Source: Diphasiastrum complanatum (lineage: Eukaryota > Streptophyta > Lycopodiopsida > Lycopodiales > Lycopodiaceae). From it: 64,000 bases of DNA. Positions 1 to 12,583 of the stretch are shown in pieces. The notes beneath the pieces are model-generated. The model ran no database searches. It was given only the letters and a program-made list of their open reading frames with translations, and had not been told where the DNA came from. Each line of letters begins with the position of its first letter. Within the stretch, counting starts at the first letter, position 1. The DNA lies in assembly GCA_029204225.1 (NCBI GenBank), contig CM055094.1:9217234-9281233 (forward strand). Direction: 5' to 3'. Both the position numbers and the translations under genes were made by a program.

Positions 1-1249
1 TCGGGCTGACTGAGTGCCTCTTTGACAATCATCGGCTCCTGAACACCCTACCACATTCATTTGCTCGAACAATCTAATAACATCACTTACAAAATTTACA
101 CATCTTCGTTGCATGCAGGTATTGCAGTCCCAGTCTCATGCATTGCAATCACATGAGTCTGATGACCATGGCTAGAATGGGGACGATTTAGCTGGATCTA
201 ATAATTAGGCATTTGATTTTGATATATATTTGTAAATGGAACATTTATGTATTACTATATATAATTTCTTTAAGTTAAGTCCTCTACATGGATCTTCAAT
301 TGCATGGAGTCCAGTTTTAGGACAAAATGGAGCCATTTGACAGGGTTATAATGATGTTCATGGGAGAACCTTGGCCACCACTGCCAAGGTGAGATGGTTC
401 CTAAAGTCTCCCGTAGCTTGTTAGCAGCCTCCCGTTGTTGTTTGCAATGGTTTGGATTTTTGGGAAATCATTTTTTCACAAATTTCAAGTCTTCATTGTG
501 CCTTGATTCCGATGGATATTCTAGATCTGAGGTATATATGAGTTCAAGATGTACTTATCTTTTGATAAGGCCCCTTTCAAGTTTCAAACTCTTGTCTGCA
601 ACAAAGAGTTTGGTCAACTTACAATTACATTTCTAGTAATCATGAAAATTAAAATTTTGTAAATCTAGTTCAGAGTGCATATAGACATATTTTACTAAAA
701 CTTCTAAAATGGAGGATTGTTCTCTCGAAGAAGTCCTAATCTCAAGAATCATTCCTTTCCAATAAGGATTGTATGTTACATTTGTCTTTTTCTTTTGTCA
801 AAATTCTCCTTTAGAAGATGGATGCAACAAACTCCATGAATTTGTCATGTATCTTGTTGGTTTTCACATCAGCTTCATCTTTCTCATTGTGAGGAATAAT
901 TGATGCATTTCTAGATCTTGGTCTCCTTGCCAATACTATTGACAAAAGTGAGTGCTAAAATCTCACCTCTGTCACATCAGGTGTAACCTTACCCTTATTA
1001 CTTGTACTCGCATGACATAGTCATAGTAACAACATCTAGTTACTATGCTTGTTGTCAATCCATGACCTTAACTAGTATATTAGTTTTCCATTATAATAAC
1101 CAATACAATCAACATTTTAATCTACAATATCTCCATTAGGCAAAATTTTCACATTCAAGGCAAGTAGGGGTGAGCCAATGGAATCCTCCTATGCTATCCG
1201 ACAACAATTCCAAAACTTCTTAAAGTATATATCAATATTTTGATTTATG
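1..1249. other. Non-coding, no recognised gene
   Basis: No exon-like or transposon-protein similarity was recognised on either strand. The only longer ORF (394-636) has no recognisable motif and lies in AT-rich sequence. Probably intergenic. Confidence 0.4.
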
Positions 1250-1375
1250 TGAGCTACATTACATAGATTTCAAATCCATGAATTTTTCATTGGACCAAAC
1301 GATAGACAAAATCAAAGAAAAAACATAAAAGTATCTTTACAAATGGTCGTACTATAATTTGAAACTACTCTAATG
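1250..1375 (+). repeat. Dispersed repeat, copy 1
   Basis: The stretch with 'acattacatagatttcaaat' and 'gtatctttacaaatgg' recurs in diverged form near 10,595-10,735 and 32,612-32,710. In all three places the conserved words come in the same order, so this is a dispersed non-coding repeat, probably from an LTR-element untranslated region. This copy is the most diverged. Confidence 0.5.
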
Positions 1376-1674
1376 TATTGATGAGACAAGATGGAGGAGA
1401 GATAAACAATTTTGATAAGGAAAACCAAAGTCAAAGTGAGTAGCACAAAGAGAAGGATGTACCATGTGATACCTTCTCACCTCACAGTGAATTTCCTCAA
1501 CGTAAGTTGCCAAAAATGCTACATTAACCTCATGGATGACATAAAAGATGAGGCAGTTGAGTCTAGTAAAGAGGGAGAAGTATGCAGATCCACATGGGAG
1601 AAGAGAGCCTGAGATAGTTTAGGTAAATCTTGCACTTATGAGCAACATCATTTAATCCAACGAACCTTTTTGCT

Positions 1675-2435
1675 ATGAGGAAGCCAAGGATGATGAGATT
1701 TGGCAAAGGGCAATACAAGAGGAGATAGACTCCATCAAGCATCATGACATGTGAGAGAGAGAGTTGATCGACCTAAGGGTAAGAAGCCCATTGGTAATAT
1801 ATGGATGTTTAAGATGAAGTACAATGCAGATGAAACCGTAGTCAAGTACAAAGCAAGGCTTCTTTTGAAAGAAAATGTGCAAAGTAAGGAGGGTATAAAC
1901 TACGATGAGACTTTTTCTCTCGTGACTAAGTGGAATTCTCTTTGTATGATCATTGTTGGCAATTTTGAATGGAGAACTTGAAGAGGAAGTCTACATGCAA
2001 CAACCAAGCTGATTCATTGTGCATGGCAAAGATGAAATGTATGAAAGCTATAGAAGGCTCTATATGGGTTGAAGAAAGCACCTTCTGCTTGTTATAACTA
2101 TTTTGATGAGTATCTTTTGTCCCTGGGCTTGGTACCATGACTCTAGCATCACTCTAATTGTCCTGTATGCAGATCTTGTGATTAGAAGCAATGTGTGTAG
2201 TTTGTTAGGGTTATAAAGAGCGATTTGCCTATTAGCTTGGATATGACAAATTTAGGTTTGACACACTATTTTGTAGGAGTTGAGATTTGGTTAAAGAATG
2301 ATGGTATTGCACTCATGCAAATGAAACATGTGAATGAGATTCTTAAGCATTTTAGAGTGAGTGATAGTAAACCAATCTCTACTAACTTAGACTTGCATTT
2401 AGGTCTATCCAAGTATGAAGAAAATGCAATCTAGT
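1675..2435 (+). pseudogene. Decayed Ty1/copia reverse transcriptase fragment
   Basis: Broken pieces on the plus strand follow the order of a copia RT. About 1,690-1,745 encodes an 'IQEEIDSIKHHD' block. Frame 1,751-1,981 contains 'KMKYNADETVVKYKARL' and an 'NYDETFSLV' block, as in the RT fingers. About 2,050-2,130 encodes a degraded 'YMGLKKAPSACYNYF' block. Frame 2,225-2,434 contains 'LTHYFVGVEIW' and 'KHVNEILKHF', typical of the region after the catalytic YVDD. The YVDD block itself is not preserved. Stops and frame changes separate the pieces and no LTRs were recognised, so this is an old dead fragment. Confidence 0.75.
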
Positions 2436-3087
2436 CTCCATCTATGACCCTTGATCTTGTGTAGTCACTAGACTCCAAATATTCCAAGTAGTAAAAACCT
2501 GTATGTTAAAACACTTTTTATGCTGAAAATTTTGAAGGAGATAAATTGATATCATTAAAAAAAAAGAAATCTATTACACCTAAATCTGGCCAAATTAAAT
2601 AAGGTGGGTGAAATATTACGCTAAGCTATGGTGCACACATATACATTCTAACTTTATAAAAAGTATTCAAATTTTTAGAAAATGGAAAAAATGATTGTAA
2701 TTTGAAACATTAAAACAAAAGAAGATTGCTTTTTAGTAGTCAAAAAGTCACGTAACAAGACATGTCAGCTTTTAGCACTATACATTACCGCTATCAGGAC
2801 AAAGCTTTTTAAATCTATAATTTTGAGATGCAGATGTCAATTGCATTGATTGGCCTATTTGTATTTGTCGACACCTTGAAGGGTATTTTGAGTACATTTC
2901 TTAGCCAATGATCACCACATGACAAATCTTCATTGGTTGTTTGGGCCTAAAACAAAAGGAAAGCAAATATTAACTTGGGAGAGAGAATGAATGTAGGATG
3001 TCGTGGAGAAAACGTGTTTTTTGAGATTCTCAATTTTTCATGTTTTAGGGTTTTTTAGTTTTGAGAGAAATAGCAATAATAATGGGA

Positions 3088-3090
<3 letters not shown>
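2436..3090. promoter_or_regulatory. Upstream region of the RRM gene
   Basis: AT-rich DNA with no ORF of note directly upstream of the RRM gene start at 3,243. It presumably contains the promoter, but no clear TATA box could be assigned. It ends in a GA microsatellite. Confidence 0.35.

Positions 3091-3134
<44 letters not shown>
3091..3134 (+). repeat. (GA)22 microsatellite in the RRM gene 5' region
   Basis: An uninterrupted GA dinucleotide tract about 110 bp before the ATG at 3,243. It is followed by purine-rich triplet runs (GAT/AAT at 3,147-3,168, GGA near 3,220). The position suggests 5' UTR or core promoter. GA tracts at plant gene 5' ends can bind GAGA-type factors (BPC family); that role here is inference. 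Confidence 0.85.
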
Positions 3135-3136
<2 letters not shown>

Positions 3137-3242
3137 TTGCTATGAGGATGATGATGATAATAATAATGCTTGAGATGTTGAACTTCAAGTGAAGAAGAAG
3201 AGGCATTTTGAAAAGAGGAGGAGGAGGAGGAGTTTATGCGAC

Positions 3243-6200
3243 ATGGGAACAAACCCTAAGACGACGCTTTACGTTGGTAGGTCAGAAGCGATGAAGCCTA
3301 TAGATTAGTTCGCATTTGTAGTGCTGGTTTTTTATCTTCATTTTTTTTCTCGAAGATCTATCTATTGAGCACATAGGAACGATCAGTTGTATTACTAACA
3401 AATCGACAGTACATGGCTTCTGTTATCTGTTTTCTGGAAGAAATGTTAAGCAAGATGATAAAATATATCTGTATGAGGTTTTAGGGTTTAGGGTTTAGTT
3501 TGAGCGGGGATGCTTAACCCTAGTAAGGCGATCAACATAATGGCATTGTGAGTGGGGAGGATGATTGACCTTATGTATCTGCCCAACATGGTAGGTAGCA
3601 ACGGGGAGTATAACACTCTTGTAATTCTTCCAACAATCACTCCAGCTGCTCGCTTTGATCCTTGATTGTGTGTTTTGTTCTTCTAATTTGTCCCTTGGTT
3701 TCAAGCACTGTTTCAAATTTTATGCAGTATGCATGTAGAGAGAAAGGACGATGTATTAATGTCTTTAGAGTACTGAAACTTAGAAAGGGTACATTTAAAG
3801 TGTGTTTAAGTCTCTGATCTAACCAAAAGAACGAAATTAACATGAAACAAATTTTAATCTGCAAGATAATATACAACATGTATATAGACAAGGGATGTGA
3901 AGTTGCCTTAAAGTGAAACGAAGGCTATGCCACAACCTCGAATCCAAATACCATAACAAGATCAAGTCCCCATCAACTCTTCTGCGCAAGAAATGTGTAC
4001 AATAGAAGTCTTGATTGACCCCCGAAGGGCCCGAACAAACTCTTTGAATGTGGGATATGAACTACTGAATGTATAAACAAATCCCCTTTAGGAATGCCAA
4101 TTGTGCCTAGTAGACAAGTGGCTAAAGAATACCAAGACATGTGAACCTTTTCGAAAAGCCTTTCCACAATGTGTTTCAAGCGCATTTGAAACAGGAAAGA
4201 AATGGCTCTGTTGGGAAAGAAACGACGAAATGTTTTTAGGGTTTTGTTCTTTTGCTTGTTTTCATTTCTAGCCATTTGTTAAAGGAAAACCAAGTGTTGT
4301 TTATGTGTGTATACATTGATTATAGCTCTATACATTGACAATATAAACAATTGGTAATGAGTAAGGACTCAATGAGACATTGAGATACATCACACAATGC
4401 ACATGCACAAGGTATTCATAATACATCACACAATGCACATGCACAAGGTATTCATAGTTCAACTGTTCCCTACTGAGTTCTAATTAAAGTTTTATATGCC
4501 AAATTTTCACACACACACATTAGGAGGTTTTTTTTTTTTTGGCTCTAATTTTAAAATCTGTTCCGAACGGTCTGTTTGAAATGGAGTTTCATTGAATGAA
4601 TAAAAAGATGAAGGGATTGTACATCGGTTCTTATGTGGTGTAGATGTAGGTCAGCCAAAAGCATACAAATTGCTATTTGGAAGGTCGTGGATTTTCAAGA
4701 TAGTGTGTCCTGTTGGGAGCGTGAGTAGTAGGAACAGTACGAGGAACACAAATGGAAGGTTGCGATAAGAAAGACTGCATACAAGCAATCAACTGCAGCA
4801 TAATGTCATATGTTTTCTGCACAGATATGTTCTCTCAAAACTATCCATCAGCTACGAGTCTTTAAATAGCAAAGATAGCGCTGGTAGATGAATATTCAGG
4901 AAACATAATAATGAGCAACAATTATGTACTGCTCACTCAAACTTTAACAGGCTGTGAAATTAATGAAAAATACACAGTGATATAATTTTACTATTCAAAC
5001 AAGGTATTAGGTAACAATGAAAATATTTGAATGAACTCAGCAACGAATGTTAACCCGTCGTAGAAAAATTGGAACATGCCAATGCTCTATTTACATAGAT
5101 GTGTGCTACACAGCAGTGCCCTACTTTGTGTTGCAATTGTGTTGCGGTTCCTATTGTCATTCATTGCTTCCTATTGCATCAATGGTTTCTACAGTATTTC
5201 ATTGTCTTTGGGGCCTGTGTTATTCTTTCCTATTATATGACTATTGACTGTATGGTTTGTGCCCCGTCCCTCGATATTTAAGCGATCTTTGGTCCCTGGC
5301 CATTTGATCAGTAGTAGCTCGTCATGAATAGGCATGCACACTTCATTGTTGGGGAAGTTATTATTCTGGTACATCTTAGACTTATTCTTCATATCCAACA
5401 TGGATCAAATTTAGGTGAGTACTTGCATCAATTCAGCTGTGTACTTGGTTCATCATCAGCTTGCTATTTGTCCTACATCTATTCAAGCATTGTTACATTT
5501 CTCTCTGACTCTATGAGTATTGTTGCATGGATTGGCTCCTAACGATTTAATATGAGACTGCATCGCTTTTCACATTGAATAACATACTGGATCTGATACT
5601 GTGAAATGTCTAGTGCTTGTGGATGTAGGATTCAAATCTTGTATTTCCTTTATATGATGTGTTCTCACGTATTTATATTTGAGGGGCTGCTGATTCAGGG
5701 CAGAGTAGCATGGGCATGCAACAAGGTAAACTATGGCAGATTTTCTGAGCTTCCAGCTCAGCCTAATCATGCGAAGTCAGATGTTTTCCAAAAGTCTGAA
5801 ATACACGATGTTCGTGAAATTTTTTTCCTTGTGAAAAGGCTTCAGGTTGTCTTGCTTATCCTGAATTCAACATGGAATTTTTTGAGGAATGTAATAGGTA
5901 AATCAACTCTAGTGTACTCCTTGGTATCTTTGAAAGATACGCATATGAAATTGGTAGAGAGTTGATAAAAGTTACGAAGTAATTATGCTAAGAAGATTTT
6001 TAGGTAGAAGGTATGCATATGGAGTCGATAAGACGTAAAAAGGTTTACATGAAGTGATTTTGGTAAGGAAAAGTTTCCAACCACGTGCTTTCATGCATCC
6101 ACCCACCAATTGTTGGAGGCATCGTGATAAGAACTTTTCAGTGCTATTTAACATTATTTCTGGAAGCTAGAAAAAGGTTTTGCCCACAAGATTTGAAGTC

Positions 6201-7085
6201 TCTTGTTTTCCTTTTGATGTAAGCAAAGAATGTGCATTTGTTGATTTAGTTAAAATGCTTCATAAAAAATGGCTTCAACAGGCACCTGCATCTGCAATGG
6301 TCTATTCTGGTGACTAGGCTTGTTAAGCAAACCTGTCAGCGAGGTCATAGTTAAAGCTTTAGGAAGGAATTTTTAGAAGGAAGGAATTATATGAGTTCCA
6401 AAACATTTGCGAGTCTATACGAAGCTGAAATGTTATTATTTTCTTGTGTGCGAAGGAGGTCTGGAGGAAAATGTAACGGAACCAGTGCTTCATGCTGCTT
6501 TTATTCCTTTTGGAGATATCAAAGATGTCAGTATGCCACTAGATCAGTCAACACAAAAGCATCGTGCATTTGGGTTTGTGACTTACTTAGAGAAGGAAGA
6601 TGCTGCAGCTGCTATGGACAACATGCACAATGCAGAACTTTATGGCCGAGTGCTAACTGTCAATTACGCCCAACCCATCAAAATCAAGGGAGGTGAGCAG
6701 GGTTGGGCTTCACAACCAGGTAAGATTCCTTCCTCTATGGTTACATGGGAGAAAATTTCACATAACGCTTTCAACATTTAAGAGTCACATTTCAAGTTTT
6801 TGAAGCAGATTAAAAACTACAGCCACAGAAACTTTTTTCGTAAACTTCTTGGCTGTATCCAATGCACCAGTGTGGGCTGATGCGGACACATGGTTTGAGC
6901 GACAACAACAAGAAGAAGAGCTTCAGCGCCTACAGGTAGAGCACGAGGCAACTGTCAAAGCTGCTGAAGAAGAAGGAAGGAAGAAATTGGTTCAGGCACG
7001 AGAGGGAGAAACTGAAGATGCAGACGATAAAATGGACCCAATGGCTAAAGCTGAAGCTGAAGCTCTAGAAGAGAATAACGCCTAG
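3243..7085 (+). CDS. Single-RRM RNA-binding protein, plant PPIE-like/ATE1 type (170 aa, 3 exons)
   Basis: Exons are 3,243-3,276, 6,456-6,719 and 6,871-7,085. The joins are in frame (phase 1 at both) and end at TAG. Donors are GTAGGT and GTAAGA; acceptors are 'cgaag' and 'caccag'. Exon 1 encodes only 11 residues plus one base, starting [11 protein letters not shown]. The RRM spans about residues 8-86, with RNP2 'LYVGGL' (9-14) and RNP1 'RAFGFVTY' (48-55). Next come '[10 protein letters not shown]' (90-99) and '[14 protein letters not shown]' from residue 100, then a charged Glu/Lys-rich tail likely to be helical. This is the layout of plant proteins often labelled 'peptidyl-prolyl isomerase E-like' because they share the PPIE RRM; there is no cyclophilin domain. 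Expected role: nuclear RNA binding. The gene looks intact. The 3.2-kb first intron (3,277-6,455) contains no recognised gene. A second ATG at 3,236 is out of frame. Confidence 0.88.
3470..3499 (+). repeat. Short telomere-type (TTTAGGG) run
   Basis: 'ttttagggtttagggtttag' near 3,480-3,499 is about three units of the plant telomere/telo-box motif, inside the first intron of the RRM gene and about 210 bp after the first splice donor. Telo-boxes near plant gene 5' ends are known regulatory sites in translation-related genes; whether this one acts is unknown. Confidence 0.6.
4385..4456 (+). repeat. Perfect 36-bp tandem duplication
   Basis: Two adjacent identical 36-bp units, the second starting at 4,421, each containing 'acacaatgcacatgcacaag'. 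It lies in the first intron of the RRM gene. Confidence 0.85.
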
Positions 7086-7272
7086 GTGGAGAGGTCATGA
7101 CAGACATAGTCATTTTTTCGGATTTGCTGTAGTGAAGACATACAATAACGTAGTTTTGGGCTACAACAAATGACTGAATTTGTGAGCTGCATGCAAAATG
7201 GAAGTGGTTTCCATGGTCTGTTAGTTAAGGTGTCAGCTTGGCGGTGCCTTTTCATTTTTACTTACCAGTAAT

Positions 7273-7274
<2 letters not shown>

Positions 7275-7360
<86 letters not shown>
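7275..7360 (+). repeat. (GA)43 microsatellite 3' of the RRM gene
   Basis: An 86-bp uninterrupted GA tract about 190 bp after the RRM gene stop, so probably in the 3' UTR or just downstream. Long ORFs read through such tracts are artefacts of the dinucleotide. Confidence 0.85.
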
Positions 7361-7364
<4 letters not shown>

Positions 7365-9050
7365 TTGATGTCCATAAATAGCTGATTGGCCTTTGGGACT
7401 ACTTAAACACTACAAAACAAAATTGTAATTGTAACTATTCTGATCATGCTAGAAGACTAGCTATTGAAGTTAGCAACAAAAAAGGTTTTGTAATCTTCAC
7501 TCCCAGTAAAGTTGTAGCCTATATCGATTTTCTGTAATTAACTGGTGAAATCTCACCTCTAGTTTTGCCTGCTTCTTCATGGGAGAGATGTCACATTTTT
7601 GATACTTTTGTGCTTGCAAATGTAATGTTCAAGTGGTTGCAAGTATAACATCTTTCTCTTATAAGGGTTCTTTCCAATCTCATGGATGAACTTATAATGC
7701 AAGAAATTTGTGACTTGATTCTTTTGGCCATTCTTTAAACTAAATTTTCTAATGTGCAAAATTCCATTTCTTTATAGTGAACCACTATCTAGGTGATGGT
7801 CTTTGGCCTTGTTGCCAAATCTGTGGCACCACTTTGGGTTGTCTCTTGTCATGGCATACTCAAAATTTTCAAATACCAATCACCTTGATGATTGGTACAA
7901 CTTCGAAAGAGATGATACTTGTATGAGTATTTGAAGTATGCCAAATTTTGTCGTACTTGTACGCCATGAGTCATACTTAGCTCAAAGTACATACGATTTG
8001 GAAAAAAATGATGCAACTTTAATGTCATACATGCAACACATTGGTTACTTCAAAAGTAGGTTTTAATGTTATTGAAACACACAAAAATACTCAAATTACA
8101 AGGTAACATTGAGAACACCATATTATGCAAATTTAAGCAATGCATTTTATGGACTAATCATCAATGGCGGAAGCCATGGATATATTTGAATTCGTAAAGT
8201 TCAAGAAAAGTATGGGTGAGTGACGTCCTTTGATTGTTTCTCATATTTCTTCTCATGAAAGCGGCTAATTAACTAGCATGTGGAATTTCATTGTCAAGTA
8301 TTTCTATCTCTTTGACATGCATTAGCCTCTCTTCATTGGTCTCACTCAAGACCTCTTCCAACTTCATCTCACTTAATCTCATTTTGTTCCTTTTTATTTT
8401 GTTCAATAGATTTAGATCCACAATAAATGCAAACAATTTTGTTGTAGTCAAATTTTAATCTATTACTTTTTGTTTTAAATCCTTACAAGATTGTTCCAAC
8501 TCCTCTCAAAAGGGGATGTGATACTTTCTTGACTTAATACTCTCAAGGTTATCTTTAGTTGTTGTAGCATATTTGCACTCCTCCATCCAAGTTGTATATG
8601 TTGCAATCATCTCGATGAAAAAAGCTGCCACTTTGGAGAACATTGGCCTTACTCTTGTTGTAAACTCCATTGTGCAAATTCAAGTGTGCATCTCCTTTTG
8701 CTATACACACCACCATAGTCCATGAAACCTTGTGGTAGCTCAACATCTCTCTCGTATGCCCTTTCCACAAAATGAAGGATGCCAAATCATCCCTATTGCA
8801 TTTAGATTTGCGTGCAACATCAGCCATGTGCTTTCACATGCTTATTCCACTGCTCTGGGCTTCTACTTTTGCATATCGTGTTAGGGATTGCATTGCCTCA
8901 ATAGTACAATCTATACACTCATAGATCAATTGTGGCTTTGCCTTTGTTGGTAAGACAATATATTTTCATAGAGGCTTTTTGGGCCCACAATAACCTCAGC
9001 CTTTGATGGAAAGTGCAAATGAAATTCCAGCTAATTTTTTTTGGTGATGA
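7361..9050. other. Intergenic, no recognised gene
   Basis: AT-rich DNA. Short ORFs at 7,577-7,759, 8,269-8,451 and 8,555-8,827 (all minus) have no recognisable motif. Nothing here can be called with support. Confidence 0.4.
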
Positions 9051-9299
9051 ACTGATGGGGATCTGTCGAACGATTCGCGAATTTTTTGCGAAACTATTTG
9101 ATCACGAATAATTTCTACGCAAGTAGAATTTGTGAAGGATCAATCAGGCTCCGCCACGAAACGAAACGAAGCGAAGCAAAGCAAAACTTGAACGAGCTTC
9201 GAAATTGATTTATGCAGAAAGCAAAGTGATCGCGGAACGAAACACGAAACGAAGTGAAAACAATCACGAATAAAATCAGTTCGTCTGAAGTTCAAATAT

Positions 9300-9700
9300 G
9301 ATTGCTGCTCACTATCGGCTACAATCCTCCAGAATGTAGACAGACACTGTTGATCTACGTTATAGATTAATACAGCATGCAACAAGATTGAACCAACGTG
9401 CAGAATTGAATAAACAAGTAAACGAGATACACGAACAATATCAGACAAAAATTTATTCAAGATCATACAATCATTCAGAATAATATGTGCATAACAGCTA
9501 CAATATTATCTATTGATCCTTTTGATTTCAAGCACTGCATGACAGATCCACACAGTGCATTGACGTGAGAGAAATACAATTCTCCCACGAATAATGTCAC
9601 ACTTACTAGCAGACTTCTGGATCTACTGATCCTCGTACAAAATTGTCTCGCTCATAGGCGGATATATATTCTGTATATTTTCGTCGCTTTGTTTTATGCA
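9300..9700. repeat. Dispersed repeat shared with 14,490-14,780
   Basis: Words such as 'acaatcctcca', 'gacagaccacac/agatccacac', 'cagtgc' and 'cttactag' recur in the same order and orientation at about 14,500-14,780. A short related piece lies near 32,160. The flanks at 9,130-9,260 and 9,900-9,980 are unusually rich in CGAA/TTCG words. Probably LTR or untranslated retroelement sequence; no terminal motifs were pinned down. Confidence 0.45.
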
Positions 9701-10429
9701 TCAAGCATAATGTATATAGTTCGTGAACTTTTTCGTGTCACGTCGAGTAACTTCCTTGATCAGACTGATTAAACATCTATAACTAATCATGGATTACAAG
9801 AGTGGCAGATTAGCCACGTCCTAAAGCACTTCTGTTGATGTCACTATATTAGATCAAATATTTGTACCCCATAGTACTTGGTTGATCTTCTTGGTCCTTT
9901 GTGGAGCACGAATGATTTTGTGTCGTGAACAATTTCGTGTCGTGTCGCCAAATGTTCGCAAACATTTTCGCTTCGTGTGTCTTTTCTGTCAAATTCAGGA
10001 TTGAAAGCTGGCAAAGCTTTGGCAATAGAAATGTTTTGTTTCTTCAGCCTTGTCCCAAAAGTAGGCCCTATCATTCTGAAGGGTCGCATCCTCGATATCC
10101 CTTCACTTCAAACTTGTGCTAAGCTTGCTTTATCTTTTTCGTGCTAACCACTCATTCGATTCATGTTGTGGCTTGTATTCATGAATTTGATGAAGATTGT
10201 ACCAACAACAAAGCTTGCCAAAAGGTTAACAATCCACTCGATCAACCATAGTTGTCTTTGCATCGAATTGCAAACTAACTCGTTCCATATTTCAGTATCA
10301 TGTGAATTAGCATTTATAATTGCTATAATTATGAAAATTTGAATACATTAGAGGAGATTTGAGCTCCAAAAAGACCCTTTAAGAATTCGTGCAAGATGTA
10401 GTTTATATTATTAAAATATTATAACACTA

Positions 10430-10735
10430 ATACTTTTGACTTGCCATAACTTTTTAATCGTAGCTCAAAAGTATGTCATCTAACATATCATTGGAAAGCC
10501 CTTGTCGAGCGCTTTCCAATGCACCAAACTTCGCTAAATTTGGACTTACCACTAAAATGTTATGCCATTATTAGTGTGGAATCAAAATGTGGACTCAAAA
10601 AGTTACGTTACGTAGATTTCAAATTTGAGTGTTTTGATTGGTCCATGTGTAAGAAAAAATTGAAAAAAAATATAAAAAGAATCTTTACAAAGGGTCTTTT
10701 TTGGATTTAGAACTCCTCTAATGTTGTGCAATTTC
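10430..10735 (+). repeat. Dispersed repeat, copy 2
   Basis: Contains 'ttggaaagcccttgtcgagc', which resembles the hairpin region near 32,280 and 32,440, and 'cgtagatttcaaatttgagt', nearly identical to 32,620-32,640. Non-coding and plus-oriented. Copy 1 is at 1,250-1,375 and copy 3 at 32,220-32,715. Confidence 0.6.
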
Positions 10736-11008
10736 ATATTTCGGTGTTTAAAATTTGAAGCCTATTTTGAGCTATTTCCTCCTAAAACTACTTCGATAAT
10801 GTCCATCTTAATGTGTCCTAATGTGTGAAATTGATCTCCTAAGCTTGGCTCATGCACTATAGATCACCTATTGATTGAAATCCAAGATCAATGACAAGAT
10901 CTAAGGCAAAAAGACCATTCTACATGCATTCATTCATTACCAAAAGGTGTTTCACATGTGATTGTTGAGATTAGACATGATCAATAAGAGGATCCTTATT
11001 GCCATAAT

Positions 11009-11141
<133 letters not shown>

Positions 11142-12583
11142 TTCATGAAATAAACTAAGTCCCAACAAGCTCCTCTCCTCAGGTAGAGAGAGATAATACC
11201 ACTTTTGGGCTCATCTAGAGAGAGAAGACAATACAAGCAAAATTGGCAAATCTCCAAATTGACTCAAAAACTCATAGATCTCTCATACAGTAATGAAGAT
11301 CCATGCTTCATTCTTATTGGCCTCTCTAATTCTATTGGATGTGTGATGCAACATCCCTCAGTTTTGATTGGACCCTTACAACACATCTCTCTCTTATGAT
11401 TGGACCCTTTGACTTTTTCCACCACATAGGTTTCATCACTCATCAAACCTAAACTTGACATATGTAAGCAACCTAACAAGATTGAGTTACATCACAATTG
11501 AATTTTGGCCTAATCATGACAAAACATGTGTACTTGACCATTTGACCTCTAAAGCCAAAATTGGCCATATCACCTAGTGACACCAAGATGCTTGACTAGC
11601 AATCTTTATGATACCCCTAAAGTCAACATTATAAACTATTTCTAACTATTTTACACATGTGGGAACATGCTCCACACACAAACATAACATCATAAAATAA
11701 CCAAGATAGATTTTTGACAATTTTTCACACTCCTCCTCAAAAACTAGCTTGGTAAGATCAAGGAGTTTATGAAACTTTTTTGAGTGGATCCTTTGGTATG
11801 CATATGAAGTAAACAACCAGCAAAAGGATCCATCATAGCAGCACCTCACAAAATCCATGATAGGATTTTTTTGGTAGAAATCATTTGCCAACACCTTTGA
11901 AGAGCATTCCACCAATTTGCCACTATACCAATGTGCTTCCTCCATGCTTGATGATGAACTTTGATTTTAAAGTACCATTTGCATAAAGATGGCTGCACCA
12001 TGATGAAATTCATAGGCTTCCATGCCTCATTAAGATCACAAAGATCATAAGATGAACAAAAGTGTTGATTATCAAGATTAAGCATTCTAGCTTGACTAGT
12101 CCACATACTATGAACTTTATCCATGATGGATCTAATCTTGAAATCAAATTATATCTTGATCTTCTTGAGGCTAAATACTTGCTCAAGGATGTAAGTGTCC
12201 TCTTTGGATGCTTCACTTAATCTCAAGAGAAGTTTACAAAATGCCTCAAACCATGTAAAAACATGATTTTTCAAACTGTGAGAAACAAGCACATTCTTGC
12301 TCTTACTAGATCCAAGAGCATACACTTGATGAATCAACCACTTGTTTTCTAAGTAGTTTGGAAACATATCTAAGCCATTAATGACAAGTAATATGTCCAT
12401 ACTAGAGGCATGATACAACAATCATTACCTCACTCCAACTATGAGATGTAGAAACCTCATAAAAGCAAGATGGTACATCAAGTAATGAAAGAGAAGCATG
12501 AGAGAATATGCTGGAGTGAATACCACCTGAAACTTGCCTCTCTTTACCATGAACTTTGAGACACAAAGACTTGGCCTTGCCCC

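Noticed and set aside
5606-5965. 119-codon ORF in the RRM gene intron
   Set aside because: No recognisable domain, lies inside a spliced intron, and flanking DNA lacks exon-like signals.
6407-6781. RRM ORF starting at its own ATG (6,407)
   Set aside because: The residues before 'GGLEENV' are intronic; the true start is exon 1 at 3,243, which supplies the missing RNP2 residues.
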